Assembly (NCBI GenBank): GCA_963794415.1
Contig: CAWCDI010000001.1
Location: 868,001-932,000 of the forward strand
From: CAVPTL01 sp963794415
GTDB lineage: Bacteria > Actinomycetota > Thermoleophilia > Gaiellales > JAICJC01
Length of the DNA stretch: 64,000 nt
Direction: 5' to 3'
This document shows positions 8,485-17,818 of this stretch, piece after piece (the stretch's first letter is position 1; each line of letters opens with the position of its first letter). A program made the position numbers and the translations under genes. The notes under the pieces were generated by a model that worked only from the letters and a program-made list of their open reading frames with translations, ran no database searches and was not told the origin of the DNA.

Positions 8485-9443
8485 GCCGGCCCCGTCGAGT
8501 CGCGCAGCACCAGCGTGGGGGGAAACTCGACCGATGCGGGCTGTGATCCGCCGGTGAACGCCCTGTTCAGGATCCGCGCGGCGGTGGCCGCCGCCCGCGG
8601 CGTGTCCCAGCCGACGGTGGTGAGCGCGGGCGCGAGCAGGGCCGAGAGGGGGTGGTCGTCGAAGCCCGCGACGCTCACATCGCCGGGCACGCCCAGCCCC
8701 AGCCGGCCGCACGCGGCATAGACGCCGCAGGCGATCGCATCGGTGAGCGCAAACACCGCCGTGGGGCGGTCGGCCGCGCTCAGCGCGGTCACCGCTGATG
8801 CTGTCGCCTCGGCCATCGAGAAGCCGCACTCGATGACGGCCGTCTCGTCGGGCTCGGGGTGCACGTGGGGCCCAGGGCTCATCACCAGCACGCGCTGATG
8901 CCCGAGGCCGTGGAGGTGCTCGGTCATCAGCCGCCGCCCGGCAGCCGCATCGAACCGTACAGAGCCTGACGGCGGCGGAAGCGCCGCGCCCACGGCCACG
9001 GTGGGAATGCGCTCGACCACCGCGCGCCAGTCGGGCGAGAGCGGATCGACGGGCAGCACCACGAGGCCGTCGATGCGGTGATCCATCAGCCGGGTGGCGA
9101 CCTGGATCTGGTTTCGGTGGCTGCCCCCGGCGCCGGCGAGCAGCATCTGGCGGCCGTCCTCGCGCAGCTCGCGGCCGAGCTCTGCAGCGAAGTCCTGGTG
9201 CCAGTAGTCGTTGAGGCTCCCGCCGACCACGCCCACGAGCCCGCTCGAGCCGCCGCGCAGCGCGCGGGCGACGGGATCCGAGCGAAACCCGATCCTCCGG
9301 GCCTCGGCGCGCACCCGTGCCGAGGTCTCGGCCGAGACGCGCTCGCCCCGCAGCGCGTAGTGGGCTCCCGCAGGGGAGAGGCCCGTGAGCTCGGCCAGAT
9401 CCTTGAGTGTTGGACGTTTGCGTTTGACCGCAGAATCGGGCAT
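8481..9443 (-). CDS. LacI-family transcriptional regulator
   Basis: The 320-residue protein has an N-terminal LacI helix-turn-helix (about 12-60): TLKDLAELTGLSPAGAHYALRG, then VSAETSARVRAEARRIGF with the hinge. A periplasmic-binding-protein-like sensor domain follows (GVVGGSLNDYWHQDF, DGLVVLPVDP, FALTDAIACGVYAACGRLG, VAGFDDHPLSALLAPALTTV). It presumably senses a substrate of the neighbouring catabolic island. Its start is only 7 bp from a LacI-type palindrome in the short intergenic region shared with the divergent amidohydrolase gene. Autorepression and control of the island are therefore likely. Confidence 0.9.
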   Translation of the reverse strand: MPDSAVKRKRPTLKDLAELTGLSPAGAHYALRGERVSAETSARVRAEARRIGFRSDPVARALRGGSSGLVGVVGGSLNDYWHQDFAAELGRELREDGRQMLLAGAGGSHRNQIQVATRLMDHRIDGLVVLPVDPLSPDWRAVVERIPTVAVGAALPPPSGSVRFDAAAGRRLMTEHLHGLGHQRVLVMSPGPHVHPEPDETAVIECGFSMAEATASAVTALSAADRPTAVFALTDAIACGVYAACGRLGLGVPGDVSVAGFDDHPLSALLAPALTTVGWDTPRAAATAARILNRAFTGGSQPASVEFPPTLVLRDSTGPA

Positions 9444-9449
9444 GATCTG

Positions 9450-9461
9450 TTAATCGTTTCA
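9450..9461. promoter_or_regulatory. LacI-family operator candidate
   Basis: TTAATCGTTTCA matches the LacI/GalR consensus TGAAACGTTTCA at 10 of 12 positions, including the central CG. It lies between the regulator start (9443) and the divergent amidohydrolase start (9484). Confidence 0.6.
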
Positions 9462-9483
9462 CAAGACCCCCGGAGGCGCAAGC

Positions 9484-10447
9484 ATCGCGCGCATCGACTT
9501 CCACCAGCATCTCTGGCCCGAACCGCTCCTCGCCGAGCTCGCCCGCCGCTCTGAGGCCCCCTGCCTGAACGGATCCGGCCCGGCGAGGCTGCTCGAGCTC
9601 GCGTGGGAGCCGAGCTGTGCGACCGACCTCACCCGGCACGAGCTCACCCGCCGCATCGCCGACCTCGACCGCCAGGAGATCGACGTCGCGGTGCTCTCGA
9701 TCTCCTCACCGGTGGGGTGTGAGGCGCTCCCCGCGGCCGAGGCAGCGCCGCTGGTCGATGCATACAACGAGGGCATCGCGGACGTGGTGCGCGAGCTCGG
9801 GCGGGCGGTTCGTCGCACTCGCCGCGGTGGTGCTCGACGACGTCCCGGGCTCGCTCCAGGGCCTTCGCCGGCGGCTCGATGACGGGTTCGTCGGTCTCTC
9901 CGTGCCGTCCGAGCTGATCGCGACCGAGGCGGGGCTCGAGCACGCAGCACCGCTCCTCGAGATCGCCCAGGCCAGCGGGCGGCCGCTCTTCGTCCATCCC
10001 GGGCCCGCCCCGTGGACGCCGCGCGATCCGGCCGCCGGCGACCTGCCGGGGTGGTGGACGTCGCTCGGCCAGTACCCGGCGTGGTCGCAGCGCGCGTTCT
10101 ACACCTGGCGGGCAAACGGCGCGGCCCGCTACCCGGAGCTTCGCACCGTCTGGGCGATCATGGCCGGCGGCGCGCCGTTCCTCGAGCACCGCCGCAGCGT
10201 GTTCAGCGGCGACCCGGGATCCATCGACCAGAACATCTTCTTCGACACCGCGAGCCACGGCCGGGAGGCGATCGAGCTCACGCTGTCGACCTACGGCGCC
10301 GAACAGGTGGTGTACGGCAGCGACCACGCCGTGATCGACACCGAGCCCACCCGCCGCGCGGTGGACGGCCTCGGCCCAGGCGCGGCCGATCTCATCCTCG
10401 AGCAGAACCCCGCCCGGCTGCTCGCAACCAACGGAGGTGAACCATGA
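9484..10447 (+). CDS. Amidohydrolase-family (TIM-barrel) metal-dependent hydrolase, frameshifted, ATC start
   Basis: Translation gives the start of an amidohydrolase_2-type TIM-barrel enzyme, with the metal-binding motif DFHQHLWP at the very N-terminus. Later strands include FVHPG, FFDTAS and VVYGSDH with a C-terminal metal Asp. Two problems are visible. (1) No ATG, GTG, TTG or CTG lies between the in-frame stop at 9451 and the HQH motif; GGAGG at 9472-9476 is 7 bp before an ATC codon that fits the expected start. (2) The frame shifts near 9799-9801, where GGG in CTCGGGCGGG appears to carry one extra G; removing it restores LGGRFVALAAVV. First gene of the plus-strand island; its end overlaps the cupin gene (ATGA). 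The substrate is unknown. Confidence 0.75.
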
Positions 10448-10974
10448 GCGACGACACCCTGTCCGGCATCGACCGGTGGCTGAGCGAGCGCGCGATCCCC
10501 GACCGCGACCTCGAGCCCGCCGAGCTCTCGGCGCTCGCCGCCGATCTGGGCGATCGTGACGATCTGTGGTCGCCGCTCGAGGAGCACACGCCGCTCAAGC
10601 GCCACTACGTGCGGCTGCGGCGCGACCACCACATCGAGGTGTGGCTCATCTGCTGGATGCCTTCGCACGACACCGGCCTGCACGACCACGACCTCTCGTG
10701 CGGCGCAGTGCGCGTGGTGCGCGGCTCCATCGCCGAGGAGCGGCTGGTGATGGGCCGGCCCGAGCTGGACGTGGACACCTACCAGACCGGCCAGAGCTTC
10801 ACGTTCGACGCATCGCGCATCCACAACGTCCGCCACGCGGGCGAGCAGGCCGCGACGTCGCTGCACCTCTACTCGCCGCCGCTTTGGCGCATGGGCTACT
10901 ACGAGGAGGGTGCGGACGGCCGCCTGGCGCGCCGCTCGGCCACCTACGTGGAGGAGCTGGGCGCCGGAGTCTGA
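10444..10974 (+). CDS. Cysteine-dioxygenase-like cupin
   Basis: The 176-residue cupin carries the thiol-dioxygenase pattern TGLHDHDLSCGAVRVVRGSIAEE (HxH...E iron-binding set, about residues 79-100) and a later metal His in SRIHNVRHAG. In cysteine dioxygenase and related enzymes such a site holds Fe(II) with three His; here a Glu follows the HDH motif, so the ligand set needs checking. Cysteine and 3-mercaptopropionate dioxygenases oxidise a thiol to a sulfinate. The ATG overlaps the amidohydrolase stop, indicating tight coupling. The substrate in this operon is not evident; a thiol-containing intermediate such as a mycothiol adduct is possible but unproven. Confidence 0.75.
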   Translation: MSDDTLSGIDRWLSERAIPDRDLEPAELSALAADLGDRDDLWSPLEEHTPLKRHYVRLRRDHHIEVWLICWMPSHDTGLHDHDLSCGAVRVVRGSIAEERLVMGRPELDVDTYQTGQSFTFDASRIHNVRHAGEQAATSLHLYSPPLWRMGYYEEGADGRLARRSATYVEELGAGV

Positions 10975-11005
10975 GCAGTCCGGAGGATCGGGTACCCTCT
11001 GCGAC

Positions 11006-12106
11006 ATGCTTGCAGCGGTCCTCCGGGAGCCCAACTCCGGTTTTGATGTCGTCGAGGTTGATCTGGCGCCTCCGGGCCCCGGCGAGGTGTGCGTGGACCT
11101 CCGCGCAAGCGGGGTCTGTCACAGCGACTGGAACACGGTCACCGGCGACACGCCAAGCCCGCTCCCGGCCGTCCTCGGCCACGAGGGCGCGGGCGTGGTG
11201 GAGAGCGTCGGCGACGGCGTCACGTCCGTGGCGCCGGGCGATCACGTGGTGCTCTCGTGGCTGCCCGCCTGCGGGCGCTGCGGCCCCTGCGTGGGCGGGC
11301 GGCCCAGCCTCTGCGAGGCCGCGGCACCGGCGCTCCTGGCCGGCACGCTGCTCGACGGATCCACCCGGCTCTCGCTCGACGGCGTGCCCATCCATCACTA
11401 CTCGTTTCTCTCGACCTTCGCCGAGCGCACGGTGGTGCCGGAGGCAAGCTGCGTGCGCATCCGCCGCGACGCGCCGTTCGAGATCGCAGCGCTCGTCGGC
11501 TGTGCGGTGATGACGGGCATCGGCGCCGTCCTGAACCGCGCGATGGTCCGCACGGGCGGCTCGGTCGTCGTGTTCGGCGCCGGCGGCGTGGGCCTCTCGG
11601 CCATCCAGGCGTGCAAGCTGGTGGGGGCGAGCATCATCGTCGCCGTCGATCCCAACCCCGATCGCCGCGAGCTGGCCCTCGAGCTGGGCGCCACCCATAC
11701 CGTCGATCCCACCCAGGTGGATCCCGCCGAGGCCGTGCGCGACCTCACCGCAGGGCGCGGCGCGGGCTACGGATTCGAGGCCTCGGGGGCACGGGGGATG
11801 GCATCGGCGCTCTGGCCCGCAGTCGCCCGCGGCGGCACCATCGTCTGCATCGGCGTGCCTCCGCTGGGAGCCACCGTCGAGCTCCCGGGAGCCGACCTGG
11901 TGCGCGACGAGAAGATCGTCACCGGCAGCCTCTACGGCTCGTGCCGGCCGCACCTGGACATGCCCATGGTGCTCGACCTCTACATGAGCGGCAAGCTCGA
12001 CCTCGACCGGCTGAAGGGCTCGACCTACCCGCTGCACCGCATCAACGAAGCCTTCGGGGACATGCTCGCCGGGCACGGCGCGCGCACCCTGATCGACGTC
12101 ACATGA
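11006..12106 (+). CDS. Zinc-dependent alcohol dehydrogenase (class III-like, MDR superfamily)
   Basis: The 366-residue medium-chain dehydrogenase has catalytic zinc ligands in GVCHSDW and GHEGAG. The structural zinc loop CGRCGPCVGGRPSLC has four cysteines. The NAD(P)-binding turn is VFGAGGVGLSAIQA, with D (in AVDPN) suggesting NAD preference. The sequence style is that of class III/NDMA- or mycothiol-dependent formaldehyde and alcohol dehydrogenases. The start ATG lies 31 bp after the cupin. In this island, with an Fae homologue further along, oxidation of an alcohol or hydroxymethyl-thiol intermediate is plausible, but the sequence alone does not fix the substrate. Confidence 0.88.
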   Translation: MLAAVLREPNSGFDVVEVDLAPPGPGEVCVDLRASGVCHSDWNTVTGDTPSPLPAVLGHEGAGVVESVGDGVTSVAPGDHVVLSWLPACGRCGPCVGGRPSLCEAAAPALLAGTLLDGSTRLSLDGVPIHHYSFLSTFAERTVVPEASCVRIRRDAPFEIAALVGCAVMTGIGAVLNRAMVRTGGSVVVFGAGGVGLSAIQACKLVGASIIVAVDPNPDRRELALELGATHTVDPTQVDPAEAVRDLTAGRGAGYGFEASGARGMASALWPAVARGGTIVCIGVPPLGATVELPGADLVRDEKIVTGSLYGSCRPHLDMPMVLDLYMSGKLDLDRLKGSTYPLHRINEAFGDMLAGHGARTLIDVT

Positions 12107-12119
12107 GTTTCACAAACCC

Positions 12120-12148
12120 TTGACATCACCCGGCCGGTAGGAAAAGAT
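12120..12148 (+). promoter_or_regulatory. Candidate promoter of ABC transporter operon
   Basis: A consensus TTGACA -35 (12120-12125) lies 17 bp before a weak AAAGAT -10 (12143-12148). The 13-base string CTTGACATCACCC is repeated exactly at the strong promoter near 36309. GTTTCACAA at 12107-12115 just upstream repeats the right arm of the LacI-type operator at 9456-9464. Confidence 0.4.
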
Positions 12149-12202
12149 CCCGCATCCGACAAATTGCCCGGCAGCAACATCTACTCACAGAAAGAGGCGA
12201 CC

Positions 12203-13903
12203 ATGGAACGGAATCCTCACGAGCTCGATGAGCTGCGCCGCAACCGCAGCGATCTGGAAAACAACCTGATCGACGGTCTGGTCTCGGGCCAGTTGAGCCG
12301 GCGGGACTTCCTCCGCCGCGGATCGGTGATCGGCCTCTCGATCCCGCTCCTCGGAGCCATCGTCACTGCATGCGGCGGCGCGAACTCGAGCAGCTCGTCG
12401 TCCAGCGGCTCGAGCGCGACCACCTCGGAGCTTCCGAAGGCGGGCGCGACCATCAAGATCGGCGGCGTTGTGCCCACCGGCGACATCAACCCCCTCACGA
12501 TCGCCGACGAGGGCGGCCTGACGATGCTGCAGCAGTCGGGCGAGTTCCTCTCGTTCAACAACCCGCGCACGGACATCCTCCAGCCGATGCTCGCCACCAA
12601 GTTCACGCCGAACGAGAATGGCGACGTGTGGACGTACAAGCTGCGCCCGGGAGTGACCTTCAACAATGGCGCGGCGATGACGGCCGACGACGTGGTCTAC
12701 TCGATCCAGTCGCAGACCGACCCCAAGAACCCGGTCAACGCGACCTCTGCGTTCCAGGGCGTGCTCGTGAAGGACGGCGTCAAGAAGGTGGACGACATGA
12801 CGGTCGCCTTCCACCTGCAGGCGCCCAACGGCAACTTCCCGTACCTGCTCTCGTCGGACAACTACAACCTGATCATCGTGCCTGCCAACACCGACTACAC
12901 GAAGTGGCAGAGCACGTTCGTCGGCACCGGCCCGTTCAAGCTGGTCGCCTACCACGCCAAGCAGGGCGCGACGTTCACGTCCAACCCGTCGTACTGGGGC
13001 GGAAAGCCGCTTCCCGCCGGCCTGCAGCACATCTTCTACGACACGCAGCAGCCGCAGATCAACGCGCTCCTGGGTGGCGACGTGGACGTCGTCAACCAGA
13101 TCGTCCCGCAGGGCGCCGAGGCCGTGCTCAACAACAGCTCCTACCACGTGTGGTCGGTGCCGTCGTCCCAGCACCGCGAGCTCTCGATGCGAAACGACAT
13201 GAAGCCGTGGACGGACAAGCGCGTCCGCCAGGCCATGGCGCTCACCCTGAACCGCCCGCAGATCTCCCAGGCGCTCTTCAAGGGCTATGCGCAGCTCGGC
13301 AACGACAACCCGTTTGCCCCCAGCTTCCGCTCCACCGACAAGTCGGTGCCGCAGCGAAAGCAGGACATCGACCAGGCAAAGCAGCTCCTCTCGGACGCAG
13401 GCGTCGCCAGCGGCTTCACCACCGACCTCTACGCCGAGATCTACGAGGAGATCCCCGATCTCGCCCAGATCGTGAAGCAGGCAGGTGCGCAGGTCGGCAT
13501 CAACATCAACCTGCACGTCGAGAACCAGGCCAAGTACTACGGCGACGCCGTCTACGGCAAGTCCGACTGGCTCGACGGTGAGATGAGCCTCGTCGACTAC
13601 GGCGCCCGCGGCGTGCCCAACGTGTTCCTGAACGCACCGCTGCGCTCGGACGGCACGTGGAATGCGGCGCACTTCAAGAACCCGCAGTACGACGCGCTCG
13701 CAAGCCAGTACACCGAGGCGATCGACTTCCAGACGCAGAAGACGGTGGCGGGCAAGATCCAGCGCCTGCTGCTGGACGAGACGCCGCTCATCATCCCGTA
13801 CTGGTTCGATGCCATCACGGTCTCGAAGAAGACCATCGGCGGTGTGGTGAACACCGGAATGGGCCAGATCTTCCTGCACGGCGCCGGAACCGTGGGGGCC
13901 TAG
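12203..13903 (+). CDS. ABC transporter substrate-binding lipoprotein (peptide/nickel family, SBP_bac_5)
   Basis: The 566-residue extracytoplasmic binding protein has a Tat-like signal: SRRDFLRRG, then a hydrophobic stretch ending in the lipobox IVTAC with lipidated Cys57. A Ser-rich tether follows. The SBP_bac_5 pattern is visible: VWTYKLRPGVTFNNGAAMTADDVVYSI, FVGTGPFKLVAYHA, and DKRVRQAMALTLNRPQI. It would capture a peptide or similar oligomer outside the membrane and deliver it to the permeases encoded downstream. The start is the ATG after AAAGAGG. It is the first gene of a complete transporter set behind its own candidate promoter. Confidence 0.93.
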   Translation: MERNPHELDELRRNRSDLENNLIDGLVSGQLSRRDFLRRGSVIGLSIPLLGAIVTACGGANSSSSSSSGSSATTSELPKAGATIKIGGVVPTGDINPLTIADEGGLTMLQQSGEFLSFNNPRTDILQPMLATKFTPNENGDVWTYKLRPGVTFNNGAAMTADDVVYSIQSQTDPKNPVNATSAFQGVLVKDGVKKVDDMTVAFHLQAPNGNFPYLLSSDNYNLIIVPANTDYTKWQSTFVGTGPFKLVAYHAKQGATFTSNPSYWGGKPLPAGLQHIFYDTQQPQINALLGGDVDVVNQIVPQGAEAVLNNSSYHVWSVPSSQHRELSMRNDMKPWTDKRVRQAMALTLNRPQISQALFKGYAQLGNDNPFAPSFRSTDKSVPQRKQDIDQAKQLLSDAGVASGFTTDLYAEIYEEIPDLAQIVKQAGAQVGININLHVENQAKYYGDAVYGKSDWLDGEMSLVDYGARGVPNVFLNAPLRSDGTWNAAHFKNPQYDALASQYTEAIDFQTQKTVAGKIQRLLLDETPLIIPYWFDAITVSKKTIGGVVNTGMGQIFLHGAGTVGA

Positions 13904-13916
13904 CCGGAGCACTGAC

Positions 13917-14870
13917 ATGGCGCTCTACATCCTCAAGCGGGTGCTTCTGGCCCTGGTGACTCTCTGGATCCTCTCGGTGATCATCTTCCTGGCCGGTCAG
14001 AAGCTGCCGGGTGATCCGGGGCGGCAGATCCTCGGTCATCTGGCGAACCCGGCGGCGGTGGAGAAGCTCGATCACCAGCTCGGGGTGGACCGGCCGCTCG
14101 TGACCCAGTACAAGGACTGGATCAGCGGCCTCCTGCACGGGGACATGGGCACGTCCTACACCTACCAGCAGCCCATCAAGCCGTTCGTCACGAGCGCGCT
14201 CTCGCACTCGCTGAAGCTCGCGATCGTCGCGTTCCTCATCTGCGTGCCCCTGGCGATCCTCGCGGGGGTGGTGGCGGCGCTCAACTCGGGCGGGTGGGCC
14301 GACCGGTCGATCAGCATGTTCGGGCTCTCGCTGCTGGGCCTGCCCGAGTTCGTCTCGGGTGTGTTCCTCATCCTGATCTTCGGCATCTGGCTGGACGTGC
14401 TGCCGGTACAGGCTTCCACGGATGCGGGTGCCGGCATCGGCACGCAGATCTTCCACCTGATCATGCCCGCCCTCGCGATCGCATGCGTGCTCTTCGGCTA
14501 CATCATGCGGATGGCGCGCGCGGGCACCATCGCCGCGCTCGACGCCGACTACACGCGCACGGCCGTGCTAAAGGGACTCCCGACTAGGACGGTCGTCCGC
14601 CGCCACGTGCTGCGAAACGCGCTCCTTCCGACCATCACGGTGGTGGCCACCCAGGTCGGCTACCTCATCGGCGGCCTACTGGTGGTGGAGTACCTCTTCC
14701 ACTACAGCGGCATCGGCTCGCTCACATTCAAGGCGGCGCAGGACAAGGACTTCCCGATGCTCGAGGCGTGCGTGCTCACCATCGGCGTCGTCTACCTCAT
14801 CGCAACGCTCATCGCAGACATCGTCTACACGCTGCTCAACCCGCGGCTGCGGCTGGGAAGTGACCAGTGA
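13917..14870 (+). CDS. ABC transporter permease (DppB/OppB type)
   Basis: The 317-residue integral membrane protein starts ALYILKRVLLALVTLWILSVIIFL and has about six hydrophobic segments. The permease EAA loop is of the DppB kind (DYTRTAVLKGLPTRTVVRRHVLRNALLPTI). It forms the inner-membrane channel with the DppC-type partner, whose GTG start overlaps this stop by four bases. The gene is 13 bp downstream of the binding-protein gene. Confidence 0.92.
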   Translation: MALYILKRVLLALVTLWILSVIIFLAGQKLPGDPGRQILGHLANPAAVEKLDHQLGVDRPLVTQYKDWISGLLHGDMGTSYTYQQPIKPFVTSALSHSLKLAIVAFLICVPLAILAGVVAALNSGGWADRSISMFGLSLLGLPEFVSGVFLILIFGIWLDVLPVQASTDAGAGIGTQIFHLIMPALAIACVLFGYIMRMARAGTIAALDADYTRTAVLKGLPTRTVVRRHVLRNALLPTITVVATQVGYLIGGLLVVEYLFHYSGIGSLTFKAAQDKDFPMLEACVLTIGVVYLIATLIADIVYTLLNPRLRLGSDQ

Positions 14871-15764
14871 GCACGGTGCCACTGGATCCCGCTGCAGTCG
14901 TGGACCCGGCCGGCTCGGTCGACTCCGACGCCGCCCAGATCCGGCGCGAGCAGTGGGCGGAGCTTCGGAAGTCCAAGAGCTTCATCATCGGGTCGGCGAT
15001 CCTGATCTTCTGGATCGTCTGCGCGATCTTCGGCTACCGGATCGTGCCGCACAGCCCGTTCGCCCAGGATCTGCTGCACACCGACACGGCGCCCAACGGG
15101 ACGTACTGGTTCGGTACCGACCAGCTGGGCCAGGACGTGTTCTCGCGCGTGATCACGGGCGTTCGCGTGGTGCTGATCGTGGCGTTCTTCGCCACCCTCA
15201 TCGGCACGATCCTCGGCACCTTCATCGGCCTGCTCACCGGCTACATGCGCGGCTGGGTGGACGAGGGCATCGGCCGGTTCATGGACGCGCTCCTGGCGCT
15301 GCCGGTGATCGTCACCGCAGTGCTCGTGATCGCCGCGCTCGGCCCCTCGAACCTCACCGACACCATCTGCATCGCGGCCATCTTCACGCCGCTCATCGCC
15401 CGCACCGTCCGCACGGCCGTGATCCAGGAGCGCGAGCTCGACTACATCACCGGCGGCCCAGCTGCGGCGTGAGGGAGCGCTCTACATCATGATCTCCGAG
15501 CTCCTGCCGAACGTCATGCCGCCGGTGATCGTCGAGTTCACCGTGCGCCTCGGCTACGCGGTGTTCACCATCGCGACGCTCGACTTCCTCGGCCTCGGCA
15601 TCCAGCCGCCCACGCCCGATTGGGGCGGTGACATCAGCGCCAACATCTCGGTGGTCTCGGCCGGGTACTGGTGGGAGGTGCTGTTCGCCGCCGCCGCCAT
15701 CGCGTCGCTGGTGATCGCTGTGAACCTCGTCGCCGACGCCATCGAGAGCGTGGTCGACCAGTGA
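14867..15764 (+). CDS. ABC transporter permease (DppC/OppC type), frameshifted
   Basis: The two halves of a DppC-type permease lie in different frames. The N-terminal half (14867-15451) has the DppC start, the PYGTDxLGQD-like motif FGTDQLGQDVFSRVI, and TM segments up to RELDYIT. The C-terminal half in the next frame runs AAQLRREGALYIM through DFLGLGIQPPTPDWG to the stop at 15764. One extra G at 15452-15453 explains the break, because its removal restores the EAA loop. Both halves are well preserved, so a consensus error or a very recent mutation is more likely than old decay. The start is GTG, overlapping the upstream permease stop; the stop overlaps the GTG of the ATPase gene. Confidence 0.85.
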
Positions 15765-17809
15765 GCGTCCCGCAGATCGACGTGCAGACGGCCGCCCTCG
15801 CGGTTGACGAGCTTGAGATCACCTACCGCGTGCGCGGCCACGACCGGGCTGCCATCCGCGGGATCTCGTTCGCGGTGGGCAAGGGCGAGTCGTTCGGCCT
15901 GGTGGGGGAGTCCGGCTGCGGCAAGTCAACCGTCGCGCTGGCGCTGGTGCGCTACCTCTCGCGGAACGGGCGCGTGTCCGGCGGCTCGATCCTCATCGAC
16001 GGCCAGAACCCGTACGACCTGGGCGAGGCGGAGCTTCGCCGGCTGCGGTCGCGGAGCGTCTCGATGGTGTACCAGGATCCGTCGCGCGCGCTCAACCCGT
16101 CGATCCGCATCGGCCGGCAGGTGGCCGAGGTGTTCGAGGTGGCGGGCGCCGCCCGCAAGGAGGCGCTCGATCGCGCGGAGGAGGCGCTCCGGCGCGTGCG
16201 CATCTCCGATCCCGGGAACGTCATGCAGCGCTATCCGCACCAGCTCTCCGGCGGCATGCAGCAGCGCGTGGTGATCGCGATGGCGCTGGCCGTCGAGCCG
16301 GCGCTCCTGATCCTGGACGAGCCCACCACCGGGCTCGATGCAACGGTCGAGGCCGAGGTGCTCGACCTGGTCTCGGCGCTGCGCAAGGAGCTCTCGACGT
16401 CGCTCCTCTTCATCAGCCACAACCTGGGCGTGATCGCGAAGATGTGCGATCGCGTGGGAGTGCTCTACGCGGGCGAGATGGTGGAGCAGGGGCCTGCGGC
16501 CGAGGTGTTCCACGAGCCGCGGCACCCCTACACGGTGGGCCTCCTTCGCTGCATCCCGCGGCGGGGCAAGCTGAAGGCCGACGGCTGGCTCGACACCATC
16601 CCCGGATTCCTGCCGCCGCCGGGCGCCGAGATCACGGGATGCATCTTCGCCGACCGCTGCGCGCTGGTGCAGGATCGCTGCCGTACCGAGCACCCGCCGA
16701 TGTACGAGGTGAGCCCCGTGCGCGGCTCACGCTGCCACTACTACGAGAAGGCGCCCACGCTGCCACACGTCGAGGGCGAGGAGCTCACCGAAGCCCCTGT
16801 GCGCGACCTCAAACCCCTTCTGAGCGCACGCGGGCTCTCCAAGACGTTCCGCATCTCGGGAACCGACATCCACGCGCTCGCGGGCGTTGAGATGGAGATC
16901 CGCGAGGGCGAGACGCTGGGCCTCGTGGGCGAGTCGGGCAGCGGCAAGACCACCCTGGCGCGGCTGCTCCTCGGCATCATCTCGCCCGACGAGGGCTCCG
17001 TGCTCGAGCTCGACGAGGCGCCGCTTGCCGGCAGCACCAAGAAACGCACGGGCGATCAGGTCAAGGCCATGCAGATCGTGTTCCAGAACCCCGACTCGGC
17101 GCTCAACCGCCGCCACACGGTGCGAAAGCTCGTCGGCCGATCGCTCTCGAAGCTCGGCGGCCTCACGGGCAAGGCCCGTGACGACCGGCTGGTGGAGCTC
17201 ACCCGCTCGGTGAAGCTGGCCGACCGCTACCTCGGCATGCGCCCGGTGCAGCTCTCCGGCGGCCTCAAGCAGCGCGTGGCCATCGCGCGCGCCTTCGCCG
17301 GGAATCCGCGCCTGGTGGTGTGCGACGAGCCCACCTCGGCGCTCGACGTGTCGGTGCAGGCCGCGATCCTGAACCTGCTCTACGAGCTGCAGCGCAAGGA
17401 GGGCGTGGCCTACCTCTTCATCAGCCACGACCTGGGCGTGGTGCGCTACCTGTCGGATCGCATCTGCGTGCTCTACCTGGGCCGCGTGATGGAGCTGGGC
17501 GAGGCCCAGGCCGTGTTCTCGGCACCGCACCACCCGTACACCGAGGCGCTGCTCTCCGCGGTGCCGACGCTGGACGACACCGATAGCGACCGCATCCGGC
17601 TCGAGGGCGAGATCCCGAGCCCGGCCGATCCGCCTTCCGGGTGCGTGTTCCACACGCGCTGCCCGCGCAAGATCGGTGAGATCTGCGAGACCACCGAGCC
17701 GCCGCTGGCCGAGGCTGAGCCGGGCCACGCGATGCGCTGTCACATCCCGCTCGAGGACCTCCGGCGGATGCAGGCGGAGCCCGCCGCGGCTGCGGCCGTG
17801 CCGGAGTAG
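15761..17809 (+). CDS. Fused dipeptide ABC transporter ATPase (DppD-DppF type, two NBDs)
   Basis: The 682-residue protein holds two complete ABC ATPases. Domain 1 has Walker A GESGCGKST, signature LSGGMQQR and Walker B LLILDEP. Domain 2 has Walker A GESGSGKTT, signature LSGGLKQR and Walker B LVVCDEP. Each ends with the oligopeptide-transporter C-terminal extension carrying a cysteine-rich FeS-like stretch (domain 1 CIFADRCALVQDRC; domain 2 CVFHTRCPRKIGEIC). It powers uptake through the two permeases. A single-chain DppDF fusion occurs in several actinobacterial systems. The GTG start overlaps the permease stop (GTGA). Confidence 0.94.
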   Translation: MSVPQIDVQTAALAVDELEITYRVRGHDRAAIRGISFAVGKGESFGLVGESGCGKSTVALALVRYLSRNGRVSGGSILIDGQNPYDLGEAELRRLRSRSVSMVYQDPSRALNPSIRIGRQVAEVFEVAGAARKEALDRAEEALRRVRISDPGNVMQRYPHQLSGGMQQRVVIAMALAVEPALLILDEPTTGLDATVEAEVLDLVSALRKELSTSLLFISHNLGVIAKMCDRVGVLYAGEMVEQGPAAEVFHEPRHPYTVGLLRCIPRRGKLKADGWLDTIPGFLPPPGAEITGCIFADRCALVQDRCRTEHPPMYEVSPVRGSRCHYYEKAPTLPHVEGEELTEAPVRDLKPLLSARGLSKTFRISGTDIHALAGVEMEIREGETLGLVGESGSGKTTLARLLLGIISPDEGSVLELDEAPLAGSTKKRTGDQVKAMQIVFQNPDSALNRRHTVRKLVGRSLSKLGGLTGKARDDRLVELTRSVKLADRYLGMRPVQLSGGLKQRVAIARAFAGNPRLVVCDEPTSALDVSVQAAILNLLYELQRKEGVAYLFISHDLGVVRYLSDRICVLYLGRVMELGEAQAVFSAPHHPYTEALLSAVPTLDDTDSDRIRLEGEIPSPADPPSGCVFHTRCPRKIGEICETTEPPLAEAEPGHAMRCHIPLEDLRRMQAEPAAAAAVPE

Positions 17810-17818
17810 CCTGCGCAC

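Noticed and set aside
8485..9639. Apparent 557-residue fusion of a regulator-overlapping frame with the macrodomain
   Set aside because: The upstream part is a shadow of the LacI gene; the GTG at 8484 overlaps the LacI stop and gives a normal macrodomain length.
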